Shown here in pieces: positions 25,111-32,840 of a DNA stretch of 64,000 bases; positions within the stretch are counted from its first letter, which is position 1, and every line of letters begins with the position of its first letter. The notes beneath the pieces are model-generated. The model searched no databases, was not told the origin of the DNA, and saw nothing but the letters and a program-made list of their open reading frames with translations. The stretch is from Micromonospora_G sp044901685 (lineage in GTDB: Bacteria > Actinomycetota > Actinomycetes > Mycobacteriales > Micromonosporaceae), in contig NZ_JBJDPS010000001.1 of assembly GCF_044901685.1 (NCBI RefSeq), forward strand, positions 1,054,001-1,118,000, written 5' to 3'. The position numbers and the translations under genes were made by a program.

Positions 25111-25946
25111 ACAGTCACGACAGCCGCGATCAGTACGTCAGGTCGGCGGACGGTACGCGTCTGGTGGTCCGCCGACTCGGTTCGGGCGACCCCGTTGTCC
25201 TCGTACACGGCTCGGGCGGTGGGTTGCACTCGTGGGCCATGGTCGCCGATCAGCTCGCCAGCGACTACGAGTTGTGGATGCCGGCCAGGCGCGGTTACGG
25301 TCCCAGCGACGTCACCGCTGGCGTCAAGTCGTTCAAGGACGAGACAGCCGACCTGGTAGCCGTTGTCGACGCGGCGCGTGAATCGTCGGGCCGACCGGTG
25401 CATCTCGTCGGGGGGTCGTACGGTGCGACCCTGTCGTTGCACACCGCGTCGGTGAATCCGAGTGGCCTGCGTTCGCTGGCCATCTTCGAGGCTCCGCTCT
25501 ACGCGGCCGGGGCCGAGGTCGTTCCGCTGCTCGATCGGTACCGTGCCGCCTTCGAACGGGGCGACGCCCAGCGGATGCGTGCGGTGCTGAACGAGGTGAC
25601 CCGGGTTCCGGCCGAGGTCGTGACGGCACTCGCGGCTGCGGCCGGTGACCGTGCGCCCGACCCGGCCGAGGCTCGGCGGTCAGCGGTCGGCTGGCTGCAC
25701 GATCTCGAAGCGCTTGCCGACGACAGTACGGACATCGCACGGTGGTCCTCGATCACCGTACCGACCCTTCTGTTGCGGGGGGCCGACACCTGGGAGCCGA
25801 TGCCAACCACGATGAATGCTCTCGCGAAGGTGGTGCCGGGAGCGCGCGAGGTCATTTTGCAGGGGCAATCGCATTTCGCGGCAATGACGGCGCCCGGACT
25901 GTTCGCGGACAATTTGCGTCAGTTCTTTACCGAGGTGCCGGCGTAG
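25107..25946 (+). CDS. Alpha/beta hydrolase
   Basis: A 279-residue hydrolase starting at GTG 25107 (overlapping the TetR stop) with GAGGAAAAG ahead. The oxyanion sequence is VLVHGSGGGLHSW, the nucleophile elbow GGSYGAT and the C-terminal histidine is in GQSHFAAM. The aspartate is probably in LRGADTWEP. It looks like the haloperoxidase/lactonase-like group; the substrate is unknown. Co-transcribed with its TetR. Confidence 0.88.
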   Translation: MNSHDSRDQYVRSADGTRLVVRRLGSGDPVVLVHGSGGGLHSWAMVADQLASDYELWMPARRGYGPSDVTAGVKSFKDETADLVAVVDAARESSGRPVHLVGGSYGATLSLHTASVNPSGLRSLAIFEAPLYAAGAEVVPLLDRYRAAFERGDAQRMRAVLNEVTRVPAEVVTALAAAAGDRAPDPAEARRSAVGWLHDLEALADDSTDIARWSSITVPTLLLRGADTWEPMPTTMNALAKVVPGAREVILQGQSHFAAMTAPGLFADNLRQFFTEVPA

Positions 25947-26052
25947 CCCGATCACCACGTCAGGCGACCAACCGGACGCATGGCGCGGTTTGGTCGTTTC
26001 CTCCGATCCAGAGCTTGCTCGGCTGCTCCTGCCAGCGCGCGGGAGCCTCCGC

Positions 26053-26932
26053 TGGGTGGGGTGTTCCGTTTGCGAGGTTTTTGGGCTTGATCGACTTGGG
26101 TTGGGGTCATGATCGGCGGAATGTTGGCTGGGTCGGGGTCGTTACACATCGCGTACGACCGGAGCAGCGCCGAGGCAGTTTCCCCCGCCTCATAGGGCCT
26201 GTGGCCTCGTACTTTTTCCCGGGTTGTAGTGCCCACCCCCTTTGGGTGCTCCTCGGAACCCCCGAATGGAAGGTGAACCATCGTGAAGACGACCATGACC
26301 CGATGGCTCCCGGCTGTCGCAGAGACCTCGTTCGTTCGTAAGACCGCCCTGGGTGTTGCCGGCCTCGCCTTTGTCGGCGGCGCCGTCGCCGGACCCGCGA
26401 GCCACGCGTTCGCGTCCCCGGCCGAGCACACCGCCCCGGCCATGACCACCGTCGCCGCCGTGAGCGCCGACAGCAAGCCGGCCATGGACAAGCTCTCCCC
26501 GCACGGCACGCAGGGTGCCCAGTCGCACATCAGTCTGAGCAAGGATCAGCTTGCCAACGCCAAGGCCATCACGGACACGGCGAAGAAGCTGGGCATGGGT
26601 GAGCGTGGCGCCGTCATCGCCGTCGCCACCTCGATGCAGGAGTCGAAGCTGGAGAACCTGGGTCACCTCGGTGACATGAACGACCACGACTCGCTGGGTC
26701 TGTTCCAGCAGCGCCCCAGCTCCGGTTGGGGTTCGCCTGAGCAGATCACCGACCCGGTGTACGCCTCGACGGCGTTCCTGAAGGGTCTGAAGCAGGTTGA
26801 CGGTTGGCAGGACATGCCGCTGACCGATGCCGCGCAGAAGGTTCAGGTGTCGGCGTTCCCGGATGCGTACGCGCAGTGGGAGGACCAGGCCGCGCACATC
26901 GTGCAGGACGTCTGGACCAAGTAAGCAACACC
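26053..26932 (+). repeat. Segmental direct repeat, copy B (with leader 26053-26282)
   Basis: Second copy of the leader-plus-gene unit at 19659. The leader keeps the same order of stems but not the same sequence in two places. The loop of the GAGGC/GCCTC stem grows by a few bases, and the last hairpin reads CACCC...GGGTG here instead of CGCAC...GTGCG. The 336-base gap between the hydrolase and the next gene is made mostly of this leader. Confidence 0.9.
26283..26924 (+). CDS. Exported lysozyme-fold/transglycosylase-like protein, copy B
   Basis: A 213-residue near-twin of the product at 19888. Relative to it, R20 becomes K, a Met-Thr pair is inserted in the APA/TVAAV region, V becomes S in DKLxPHG, and R becomes K in DTAxKLG. 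Every other residue is the same, including MQESKLENLG and GLFQQRPSSGWG. It starts at GTG 26283 with GGAAGG 9 bases upstream. Same predicted role: exported peptidoglycan-acting enzyme. Maintained by recent duplication or gene conversion. Confidence 0.75.
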   Translation: MKTTMTRWLPAVAETSFVRKTALGVAGLAFVGGAVAGPASHAFASPAEHTAPAMTTVAAVSADSKPAMDKLSPHGTQGAQSHISLSKDQLANAKAITDTAKKLGMGERGAVIAVATSMQESKLENLGHLGDMNDHDSLGLFQQRPSSGWGSPEQITDPVYASTAFLKGLKQVDGWQDMPLTDAAQKVQVSAFPDAYAQWEDQAAHIVQDVWTK

Positions 26933-26945
26933 GTTACGCACGGAA

Positions 26946-26976
26946 GCCGGGTCCCGGAAACGGGACCCGGCTTTTT
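26946..26976 (+). terminator. Intrinsic terminator
   Basis: An 11-bp stem GCCGGGTCCCG/CGGGACCCGGC with a GAAA loop followed by five T: a textbook intrinsic terminator, right after the lysozyme-fold gene copy B. Downstream of the other copy a different, longer hairpin shares the GCCGGGTCCC core. Confidence 0.92.
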
Positions 26977-27040
26977 GCATGGCTCCTGACTCCCAGTGGT
27001 CAGGGGATTGGTCGGGGTGGTGATCTGCGAGCATGATGCG

Positions 27041-27475
27041 ATGGGTCTTGATCGGCAGATGGTCAGTTCCGGCTCACCACTCGAACCTCGGATCGGATTC
27101 TCCCGGGCGGTCCGGAAGGGAGCGCACATCGCGGTCGCGGGTACCGCCCCCATCGGGGACGACGGCACGACGGTGGGGCGGGGTGACCTCTATGCCCAGA
27201 CCGTGAGGTGCCTCGACATAGCGGAGACCGCACTGAGGGAGGCGGGAGGCCGGCTGGCGGATGTCGTACGGACCCGCGTCATGCTCACCGACGTGAGCCG
27301 CTGGGAAGAGGCAGCGCGAGCACACGGAGAGCGGTTCGCGGAGGTTCGCCCCGCCTGCACCTTCGTCGAGGTCTCGCGCTTCGTTGATCCCGACTGGCTG
27401 GTGGAGGTGGAACTCGACGCCATCCTCGACCAACCTCCCGCTCCCGCCGACCCGGGCAGTTCGAGCGTGGGTTGA
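27041..27475 (+). CDS. RidA-family (YjgF/Rid) protein
   Basis: A 144-residue RidA-fold protein (VVRTRVMLTDVSRWEEAARAHGERF, PACTFVEVSRFVDPDWLVEVEL). The arginine in VVRTRVML and the glutamate near the C-terminus match the family site. RidA proteins hydrolyse reactive enamine/imine intermediates from amino-acid metabolism; other Rid subfamilies have different roles. The start is uncertain (ATG 27041 or 27059); no strong ribosome site exists. A REP-like repeat overlaps its stop region. Confidence 0.78.
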   Translation: MGLDRQMVSSGSPLEPRIGFSRAVRKGAHIAVAGTAPIGDDGTTVGRGDLYAQTVRCLDIAETALREAGGRLADVVRTRVMLTDVSRWEEAARAHGERFAEVRPACTFVEVSRFVDPDWLVEVELDAILDQPPAPADPGSSSVG

Positions 27476-27527
27476 CCATGAAGTTGTCGCGTGGTGCGAG
27501 GGCTGGACACGCGACAACTTCATGATC
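27474..27527. repeat. REP-like inverted repeat, copy 2
   Basis: The inner 17-bp arms (CATGAAGTTGTCGCGTG and complement) are perfect, with 14 loop bases. With one mismatch the pairing extends to 20 bp ending in GATC. The sequence is the same family as 19570-19624. It overlaps the RidA stop codon and borders the left end of the IS110 element. Confidence 0.75.
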
Positions 27528-27542
27528 TGTGAGTGGGGTCTG

Positions 27543-28598
27543 TCAAGTCGTGGTGTGGTTGGCCTGCATGATGCGGTAGAGCTGGCGGGCGATGTATCGC
27601 TTCAGGCAGCGGTTGATTTCGGGGTTGGTGCGGCCTTCGTTCTGTCGGCGGGTGATGTAGTCGCGGGTGGCGGGGTCGGTGCGGCGTCGGGTCAGCATGA
27701 TGGTGTGGAGGGCGCTGTTCAGGGTGCGGTCACCGCCTCGGTTGAGTCGGTGGCGGTTGGTGCGTCCGCTGCTGGCTGGGATCGGGGCGGTGCCGGCGAG
27801 GTTGGCGTATGCCGCTTCGGAGCGGACTCGGCCGGGGTGTGACCAGGTGGTGAGAGCGACAGCGGCGGTCACGGGACCGACGCCGGGTTGGGCCAGTAGG
27901 GGTGGGCACAGGTCGGTGACGAGGGCGCGTAGGCGGCGGTGGTTGTCGCGGAGCGTGGTGTCGAGATCGGCGACGAGGGTGGCCAGGGTGTGTAGTTCGT
28001 GCCGTCGGGTGGTGGTTTCGGTGTTCGTGTTGTCGGGCTTGTCCAGGGTGGTCAGGTAGGTGATCTGTTGGTTGGTGGTCAGGTGGCGTAGGTCGGCGCG
28101 TAGTGGGTCGTCGGCGGTCAGGATCAGGGATTTGATCAGGTTGATGGTGGCGGTGCGGGTGTCGCTGTGGTGTCGGCGGACGGTTAGCAGGATGCGGAGG
28201 GCTTCCCGGGTGCCGTTGGCGCGTGGGGTGGCGGGGTGTGTGGTGGCCAGGCAGGCGCGTGCGGCGTGCAGCGCGTCGGCGGAGTCGGACTTACCGCCGC
28301 GTCGGCGGTTCGCGGTGACGGGTTTCGCGGCTTCGACGACGGTTTCCGCGGCGGCGTGGAGGAGCCGGTGAAGGCCTTGCCCGTGTGAGCGGGTTCCTTC
28401 CACGGCCCACAGCCGTTGGTGGCCGGCGGGTGTGTGGTCGTCGGCGAAGGTGAGTAGCCGGGTCAGCCCGTCGGGGTCGGTGGTAACGGTGATGTCGGCC
28501 AGGACCCGGCCGACGCGGTCGACTATCACGGCGGTGTGGGTGTCGGTGTGGGTGTCTACCCCGATCACCAGATCGGCCGTGTCTGCGACGATGGTCAT
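27543..28598 (-). CDS. IS110-family DEDD transposase
   Basis: A 351-residue recombinase. The N-terminal RuvC-like DEDD catalytic residues are visible as VIGVDTHTDTH, AVEGTRSHG and GGKSDSADALHA. The C-terminal Transposase_20 domain has AQPGVGPVTAAVALTTWSHPGRVRSEAAYANLAGTAP with the conserved serine in PIPASSGRTNRHRL. The frame is open upstream to 28769 but the family start is MTIVADTADLVIGVDTH at 28598. It is apparently intact, with no frameshift. It would move the element by guided recombination using the non-coding RNA from the same element. Confidence 0.93.
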   Translation of the reverse strand: MTIVADTADLVIGVDTHTDTHTAVIVDRVGRVLADITVTTDPDGLTRLLTFADDHTPAGHQRLWAVEGTRSHGQGLHRLLHAAAETVVEAAKPVTANRRRGGKSDSADALHAARACLATTHPATPRANGTREALRILLTVRRHHSDTRTATINLIKSLILTADDPLRADLRHLTTNQQITYLTTLDKPDNTNTETTTRRHELHTLATLVADLDTTLRDNHRRLRALVTDLCPPLLAQPGVGPVTAAVALTTWSHPGRVRSEAAYANLAGTAPIPASSGRTNRHRLNRGGDRTLNSALHTIMLTRRRTDPATRDYITRRQNEGRTNPEINRCLKRYIARQLYRIMQANHTTT

Positions 28599-28795
28599 CT
28601 CGGGTGTTGTTCCTTCCAGGCGGCGTCCGAGGGGCCGGCGTCGGCTCGGGGAGCAGTCACCCAGGCGGCATATCTGTGATGGGTCACGTACGCGTGGCAC
28701 GGACAGGCTTCTGATCAGGCCAACCGGGTGGGCCGGGCCGACGCCGGTGATCCCGTGGGGACAGGTCAACGAGATGACACGCCCGCGTGGGCGGT
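28599..28795 (-). ncRNA. Candidate bridge-RNA region of the IS110 element
   Basis: The ~200 bases between the transposase start and the right end of the element hold no gene. On the minus strand they contain several possible stem segments (for example ACGCCGGCCC...CCTCGGACGCC and GGTCGGCCCG). In the IS110 group this end is transcribed into the bridge RNA that pairs with donor and target DNA. The assignment is by position only. Confidence 0.4.
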
Positions 28796-28911
28796 CAGAT
28801 CATGAATGGGTCACCCACAAGATCACCAGCGTTGGACCCTACAGCGCCGAACCCGAGCCCGAACGCCACCCACATAGAAGCGTCAACCCGCCCGGGAGTC
28901 GGGTCGGGAGG

Positions 28912-29832
28912 TCAGGGGTGGGGTCGGTTCGCCGGGGCGTGCCAGTCCGGCAGGTCGGCTCCGGGGAGGGTGAAGGAGCTGAAGTCGGTCGTCGCGCGGA
29001 AGGCCGGCACGGTGTAGAGATCGCGCGCGTACGCCCAGAGGTGTGGGAACTCGTGCAGTCCGGGGTTGACGACGCGGTGCGCGTTGACGCCGACGTCGTA
29101 ACGGACCAGGGTCACCCAGAGCCTGATGTCGGCCTCGGTCAGAGTGTTGCCGACCAGGTAACGCCGCGACGCCAACCGCTGGTCGAGTGTGGCGAACGCG
29201 TCGAGCAGGGTGCTGCGCGCGCCCTCGCCGTCCGGACCGGGGCGACCCGCCTGGCTCACGCCGTGGTTGACGGCCGGGTTCAGCCAGTTGTCCAGCTCTT
29301 CTATCTCGTCGCGATGCCGCAGTGGATAGGTGTCGACGATCGGTTCGGCGAGGTGTCGGAAACGGGTCGCCAGGTCGATGCCGATGGTCTTGAACTCGTT
29401 GCTGACCACCCGGGCGGTGGCCCGATCCCAGAGGGTCGGCACGGACACGTGTCCGTCGAAGCCCTCCTCGGTCGCCTCGTACGCCTGGCGCAGCAGGGTG
29501 AACCCGTTGACCGGGTCGGGGCCGTGCTGTTCGCGGAACGCCCAGCCTCGGCCGTCGCGTACGTTGTCGACGTAGGAGACCGTGACGACGTGGTCGAGGT
29601 TGGCCAGTGCCCGGGTGATGGTCACCCGTTGCGACCACGGGCAGAACCATCCTCCGTAGAGGTGGTAGCGGCCGGCGCGGGGGGTGAAGCCGGTTGAGCT
29701 GTCGTCGCTGATGCGATCGGTGAACCGGTAGAGCGGTCGGGGGTCGTCGGGCCGGCGGACGATCCGGTATTCGCCGTGGGTTCTGCTGTCGGCCGGAGTG
29801 GCGAGGCGACTGAAGGACGAGAGTCTCGGCAT
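28912..29832 (-). CDS. Glutathionyl-hydroquinone reductase-like (Xi-class GST)
   Basis: A 306-residue thiol-transferase. The catalytic cysteine is C64 in GGWFCPWSQR, followed by the all-alpha GST C-terminal half with LVGNTLTEADIRLWVTLVRYD. Family members reduce S-conjugated quinones using a low-molecular-weight thiol. Actinomycetes use mycothiol instead of glutathione, so that is the likely partner. The start at 29832 has GGAGGT 7 bases ahead. An Rrf2-like operator precedes it, shared with the divergent sulfur importer. Confidence 0.9.
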   Translation of the reverse strand: MPRLSSFSRLATPADSRTHGEYRIVRRPDDPRPLYRFTDRISDDSSTGFTPRAGRYHLYGGWFCPWSQRVTITRALANLDHVVTVSYVDNVRDGRGWAFREQHGPDPVNGFTLLRQAYEATEEGFDGHVSVPTLWDRATARVVSNEFKTIGIDLATRFRHLAEPIVDTYPLRHRDEIEELDNWLNPAVNHGVSQAGRPGPDGEGARSTLLDAFATLDQRLASRRYLVGNTLTEADIRLWVTLVRYDVGVNAHRVVNPGLHEFPHLWAYARDLYTVPAFRATTDFSSFTLPGADLPDWHAPANRPHP

Positions 29833-29875
29833 GGGCCTACCTCCGAGGAGTCGGAGCGCGATGTGCCGGATCAAA

Positions 29876-29894
29876 TCCTACTCAACAGATAGGT
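29876..29894. promoter_or_regulatory. Candidate Rrf2 operator, weak copy
   Basis: TCCTAC-N7-ATAGGT: four of six arm positions pair. It has the same 6-7-6 layout as the stronger sites at 30029 and 34164. It lies 44 bases upstream of the GST start. Confidence 0.4.
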
Positions 29895-30028
29895 TATGGG
29901 TCCAGGTCGTTCCGGCTCCGGTCACCGCGTGCGGCATCGCCGGGCGCCGAGCGGCCGGTGGGAGCGGTGAGTGTTCGGTCGCGATGGTACGAACGGTCAC
30001 TTGACCTATGCCGTCACTCAGTCCACCC

Positions 30029-30049
30029 TTCCTATCAAACAAGTAGGAA
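30029..30049. promoter_or_regulatory. Candidate Rrf2 operator, strong copy
   Basis: TTCCTAT-N7-GTAGGAA: six of seven arm positions pair. Ends 13 bases before the importer binding-protein start, where a repressor would block transcription. Confidence 0.6.
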
Positions 30050-30062
30050 AACTTGGGATTGG

Positions 30063-31136
30063 ATGATGATGAGACGTCCCCCGTACGGCCGGCTCGGCAG
30101 GCTGGCCACTCTCGCGGTTCTGGCCCCGGCGCTGCTCGGCGTCACCGCTGCCTGCGGCGGTGACGACGGTTCGACCGGCGAGGCCGGCTCCTCCGGTCCG
30201 GTGACCCTGCGTCTGGGCTACTTCCCCAACATCACCCACGCGCCCGCCGTGGTCGGAGTGGAGAAGGGGATCTTCACCGAAAAGCTGGGCTCGAACGTCA
30301 AGCTCGAAACCTCGACGTTCAACGCCGGACCGGCCGCGATCGAGGCGATCTTCTCCGGCGCGCTCGACGCGACGTACATCGGTCCGAACCCGACCGTCAA
30401 CGCCCACTCGAAGTCCAAGGGCGAGGCCGTACGGGTCGTCTCGGGCGCCGCCTCCGGCGGCGTGGCGCTGGTGGTCAAGGCCGGCATCAACACGGCCGAG
30501 GATCTGCGTGGCAAGAAGATCGCCACCCCGCAGCTCGGCAACACCCAGGACGTGGCGATCCGCTACTGGCTCAAGGAGAAGGGCCTGACCACCACCAAGG
30601 AGGGTGGCGGCGACGTCTCGATCGTGCCCCAGGAGAACGCGCAGACCATCGAGACCTTCGGCACCGCGATCGACGGCGCCTGGGTGCCCGAGCCGTTCGT
30701 ATCCCGGTTGGTGAACGCCGGCGGCAAGGTCCTGGTCGACGAGCGGGACCTGTGGCCGGACAAGAAGTTCGTGATCACGAACCTGATCGTGAGCACGAAG
30801 TTCCTCAAGGCCCACCCCGACGTGGTGAAGCGGCTGGTCGAGGGACAGGTCGCGGCGAACGAGTTTGTCAACACCAAGCCGGACGAGGCCCAGCAGGCCA
30901 TCTCGGACCACATCGGGAAGATCACCGGCAAGCCGCTCGACCTCAAGCTGATCAAGCAGGCCTGGCCGACGCTGGAGTTCCTCAACGACCCGATCGAGTC
31001 CTCGCTCAAGGCCGGACTGGACCACGCCGTCGCGGTCGGGCTGACCCAGCCGGTCGACCTCAAGGGTCTCTACGACCTGACCTACCTGAACGAGGTGCTC
31101 AAGGCGCAGGGTAAGGCCGAGGTCCCGCTGACATGA
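30063..31136 (+). CDS. Sulfonate/nitrate-type ABC transporter binding lipoprotein (SsuA-like)
   Basis: A ~357-residue lipoprotein. The lipobox VTAAC sets C31. The NMT1/SsuA fold shows LRLGYFPNITHAPAVVG at the N-terminus, GALDATYIGPNP, and GAWVPEPFVSRL. Substrates of this class are aliphatic sulfonates, taurine, nitrate or thiamine precursors; the Rrf2, TauE and YeiH neighbours favour a sulfur compound. Three nearby ATGs (30063, 30066, 30069) are possible starts after GGGATTGG. It is first in an operon with the ATPase and permease genes. Confidence 0.9.
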   Translation: MMMRRPPYGRLGRLATLAVLAPALLGVTAACGGDDGSTGEAGSSGPVTLRLGYFPNITHAPAVVGVEKGIFTEKLGSNVKLETSTFNAGPAAIEAIFSGALDATYIGPNPTVNAHSKSKGEAVRVVSGAASGGVALVVKAGINTAEDLRGKKIATPQLGNTQDVAIRYWLKEKGLTTTKEGGGDVSIVPQENAQTIETFGTAIDGAWVPEPFVSRLVNAGGKVLVDERDLWPDKKFVITNLIVSTKFLKAHPDVVKRLVEGQVAANEFVNTKPDEAQQAISDHIGKITGKPLDLKLIKQAWPTLEFLNDPIESSLKAGLDHAVAVGLTQPVDLKGLYDLTYLNEVLKAQGKAEVPLT

Positions 31137-31939
31137 CGTCCGCCACCACGGCACCGGCCGGCGCGACCACCTCGGTCGCGCTGGCCGGCGTCACCAAGGT
31201 GTACGGCCGGGGCGAGAACGCCGTACTCGCCCTGGACCGGGTCTCCCTCGACGTCGCGCCCGGCGAGTTCGTCTGTCTCGTCGGCGCCTCCGGCTGCGGC
31301 AAGAGCACCCTGCTCAACCTCGTCGCCGGACTCGACCAGCCCAGCGGTGGCCGGATCGAGATCACCGACCGGACCGGGTCGGCCCCGTCCGTCCGGCGCC
31401 CGTCACCCGGCCTGATGTTCCAGGAGGCGGCGCTCTTTCCCTGGCTGACCGTCGCGGCGAACATCGAGGTGCCGCTCAAGCTGCGCGGCCTGTCCCGGGA
31501 CGCGCGTCGGCAGCGGGTCGCCGAACTGCTCGACACCGTCCGGCTGCGAGACTTCGGCCGGCGGCGCCCGCACGAGCTCTCCGGCGGCATGCGGCAGCGG
31601 GTGGCGTTGGCCCGTACGCTCGCGCTCGACACCCCGGTGCTGCTGATGGACGAGCCGTTCGGCGCACTCGACGCGATGACCCGTGACCTGCTGCACGACG
31701 AGTTGGAACGGATCTGGACCGAGCGCCGGCTGACCGTACTCTTCGTCACCCACAACGTACGCGAGGCGGCCCGGCTCGCCGACCGGATCGTGCTGCTCTC
31801 CAGCCGCCCCGGCCGGATCATCTACCAGACCCCGGTCACCACGCCCCGGCCCCGCCGGATCGACTCCCCGGAGATCGCCGCCGTCGCCGCCGAGGTCACC
31901 GACCGGTTGCGTACGGAGGTGGGCCGCCATGGCCAGTGA
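31133..31939 (+). CDS. ABC transporter ATP-binding protein (SsuB/TauB-like)
   Basis: A 268-residue importer ATPase. Walker A GASGCGKSTLLN, the signature LSGGMRQRVALARTL and the Walker B VLLMDEPFGALD are intact. The Q-loop region reads LMFQEAALFPW, characteristic of the SsuB/TauB/NrtD branch. The ATG overlaps the binding-protein stop. The permease gene starts within its last 11 bases. Confidence 0.93.
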   Translation: MTSATTAPAGATTSVALAGVTKVYGRGENAVLALDRVSLDVAPGEFVCLVGASGCGKSTLLNLVAGLDQPSGGRIEITDRTGSAPSVRRPSPGLMFQEAALFPWLTVAANIEVPLKLRGLSRDARRQRVAELLDTVRLRDFGRRRPHELSGGMRQRVALARTLALDTPVLLMDEPFGALDAMTRDLLHDELERIWTERRLTVLFVTHNVREAARLADRIVLLSSRPGRIIYQTPVTTPRPRRIDSPEIAAVAAEVTDRLRTEVGRHGQ

Positions 31940-32813
31940 CACCGGCACGACCACCGTCCGGGCCGAGTCGGAGACCATCTCCGGCCTGGACGCACTCGAG
32001 ATCGCCGCCAAGCAGAAGGTGCACAGCCCGGCCCGGCTCCTCTGGGCCGCCACCTGGCCCAAGCTCGCCGCGATCGGTCTCGCCGTCGGGATCTGGCAGG
32101 TGGTCGTCTGGACCGGTTGGAAGGACCCCTGGGCGCTGCCCGGTCCGGCCGCCGTCTTCGGCGACCTCGGACAGTACGTACGCACCTCCGCGTTCTGGGA
32201 CGGCCTCGCCACCACCGGCCGACGTGCCGCGGTCGGCTTCGCGGCGGCCGTCGCGTTCGGACTGGCGCTGGGTCTCGCCGTCGCCCGGGTCCGCATCCTG
32301 CGCGCGGCCCTCGGCTCGATGATCACCGCGTTGCAGACCATGCCCTCGATCGCCTGGTTCCCCCTGGCGATCCTGCTGTTCCAACTCAGCGAGCAGGCCA
32401 TCTTCTTCGTGGTGGTGCTCGGCGCCGCGCCGTCCATCGCCAACGGCGTCATCCACGGTGTCGACTACGTCCCGCCGTTGCTGCTGCGGGCCGGTCGCAA
32501 CCTCGGTGCCAGCGGACTGAACCTCTACCGGTACGTCATCGCACCGGCCGCGCTGCCGGCGATCGTCGCCGGGCTGAAACAGGGGTGGGCGTTCGCCTGG
32601 CGCAGCCTGATGGCCGGCGAACTGCTGGTGGTGATCGCGACGAAGACCTCGATCGGCGCGCAGCTCGTCTACGCCCGGGAACTCTCCGAGGCGGAGCGCC
32701 TGATCGCGATCATGATCGTGATTCTGGTGCTGGGCCTGTTCGTCGACGCCGCCTTCGGGGCGGCGGACCGGGCCATCAGACGGCGGTGGGGCCTGCTGCG
32801 GACCCGCCAGTAG
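31929..32813 (+). CDS. ABC transporter permease (SsuC/TauC-like)
   Basis: A 294-residue permease with about six spans. The EAA-type coupling segment is NLGASGLNLYRYVIAPAALPAIVAGLKQGWAFAWRSL, typical of the SsuC/TauC class, and LMAGELLV follows. It has a cytoplasmic N-terminal extension of ~50 residues. It overlaps the ATPase gene and is followed 27 bases later by the Rrf2 gene. Confidence 0.92.
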   Translation: MASDTGTTTVRAESETISGLDALEIAAKQKVHSPARLLWAATWPKLAAIGLAVGIWQVVVWTGWKDPWALPGPAAVFGDLGQYVRTSAFWDGLATTGRRAAVGFAAAVAFGLALGLAVARVRILRAALGSMITALQTMPSIAWFPLAILLFQLSEQAIFFVVVLGAAPSIANGVIHGVDYVPPLLLRAGRNLGASGLNLYRYVIAPAALPAIVAGLKQGWAFAWRSLMAGELLVVIATKTSIGAQLVYARELSEAERLIAIMIVILVLGLFVDAAFGAADRAIRRRWGLLRTRQ

Positions 32814-32840
32814 CCGACACCCGACCGGGAGGCAGTCTCC

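Larger units (their letters stand above)
27519..28806 (-). mobile_element. IS110-family insertion sequence
   Basis: About 1.29 kb with one transposase gene on the minus strand. An 11-bp inverted pair, TTCATGATCTG at 27519-27529 and CAGATCATGAA at 28796-28806, brackets it. Only 13 bases separate the transposase stop from the left copy, but ~200 non-coding bases precede the transposase start. That asymmetry is typical of the IS110 group, whose long end encodes the bridge RNA. The boundaries are inferred from the repeats, whose left copy is shared with a REP element, so they could be off by some bases. Confidence 0.72.

Noticed and set aside
20597..25946. Composite transposon made by the two direct repeats
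   Set aside because: No transposase, terminal inverted repeats or target duplications are visible around 19659-26932; homologous duplication is a simpler explanation.
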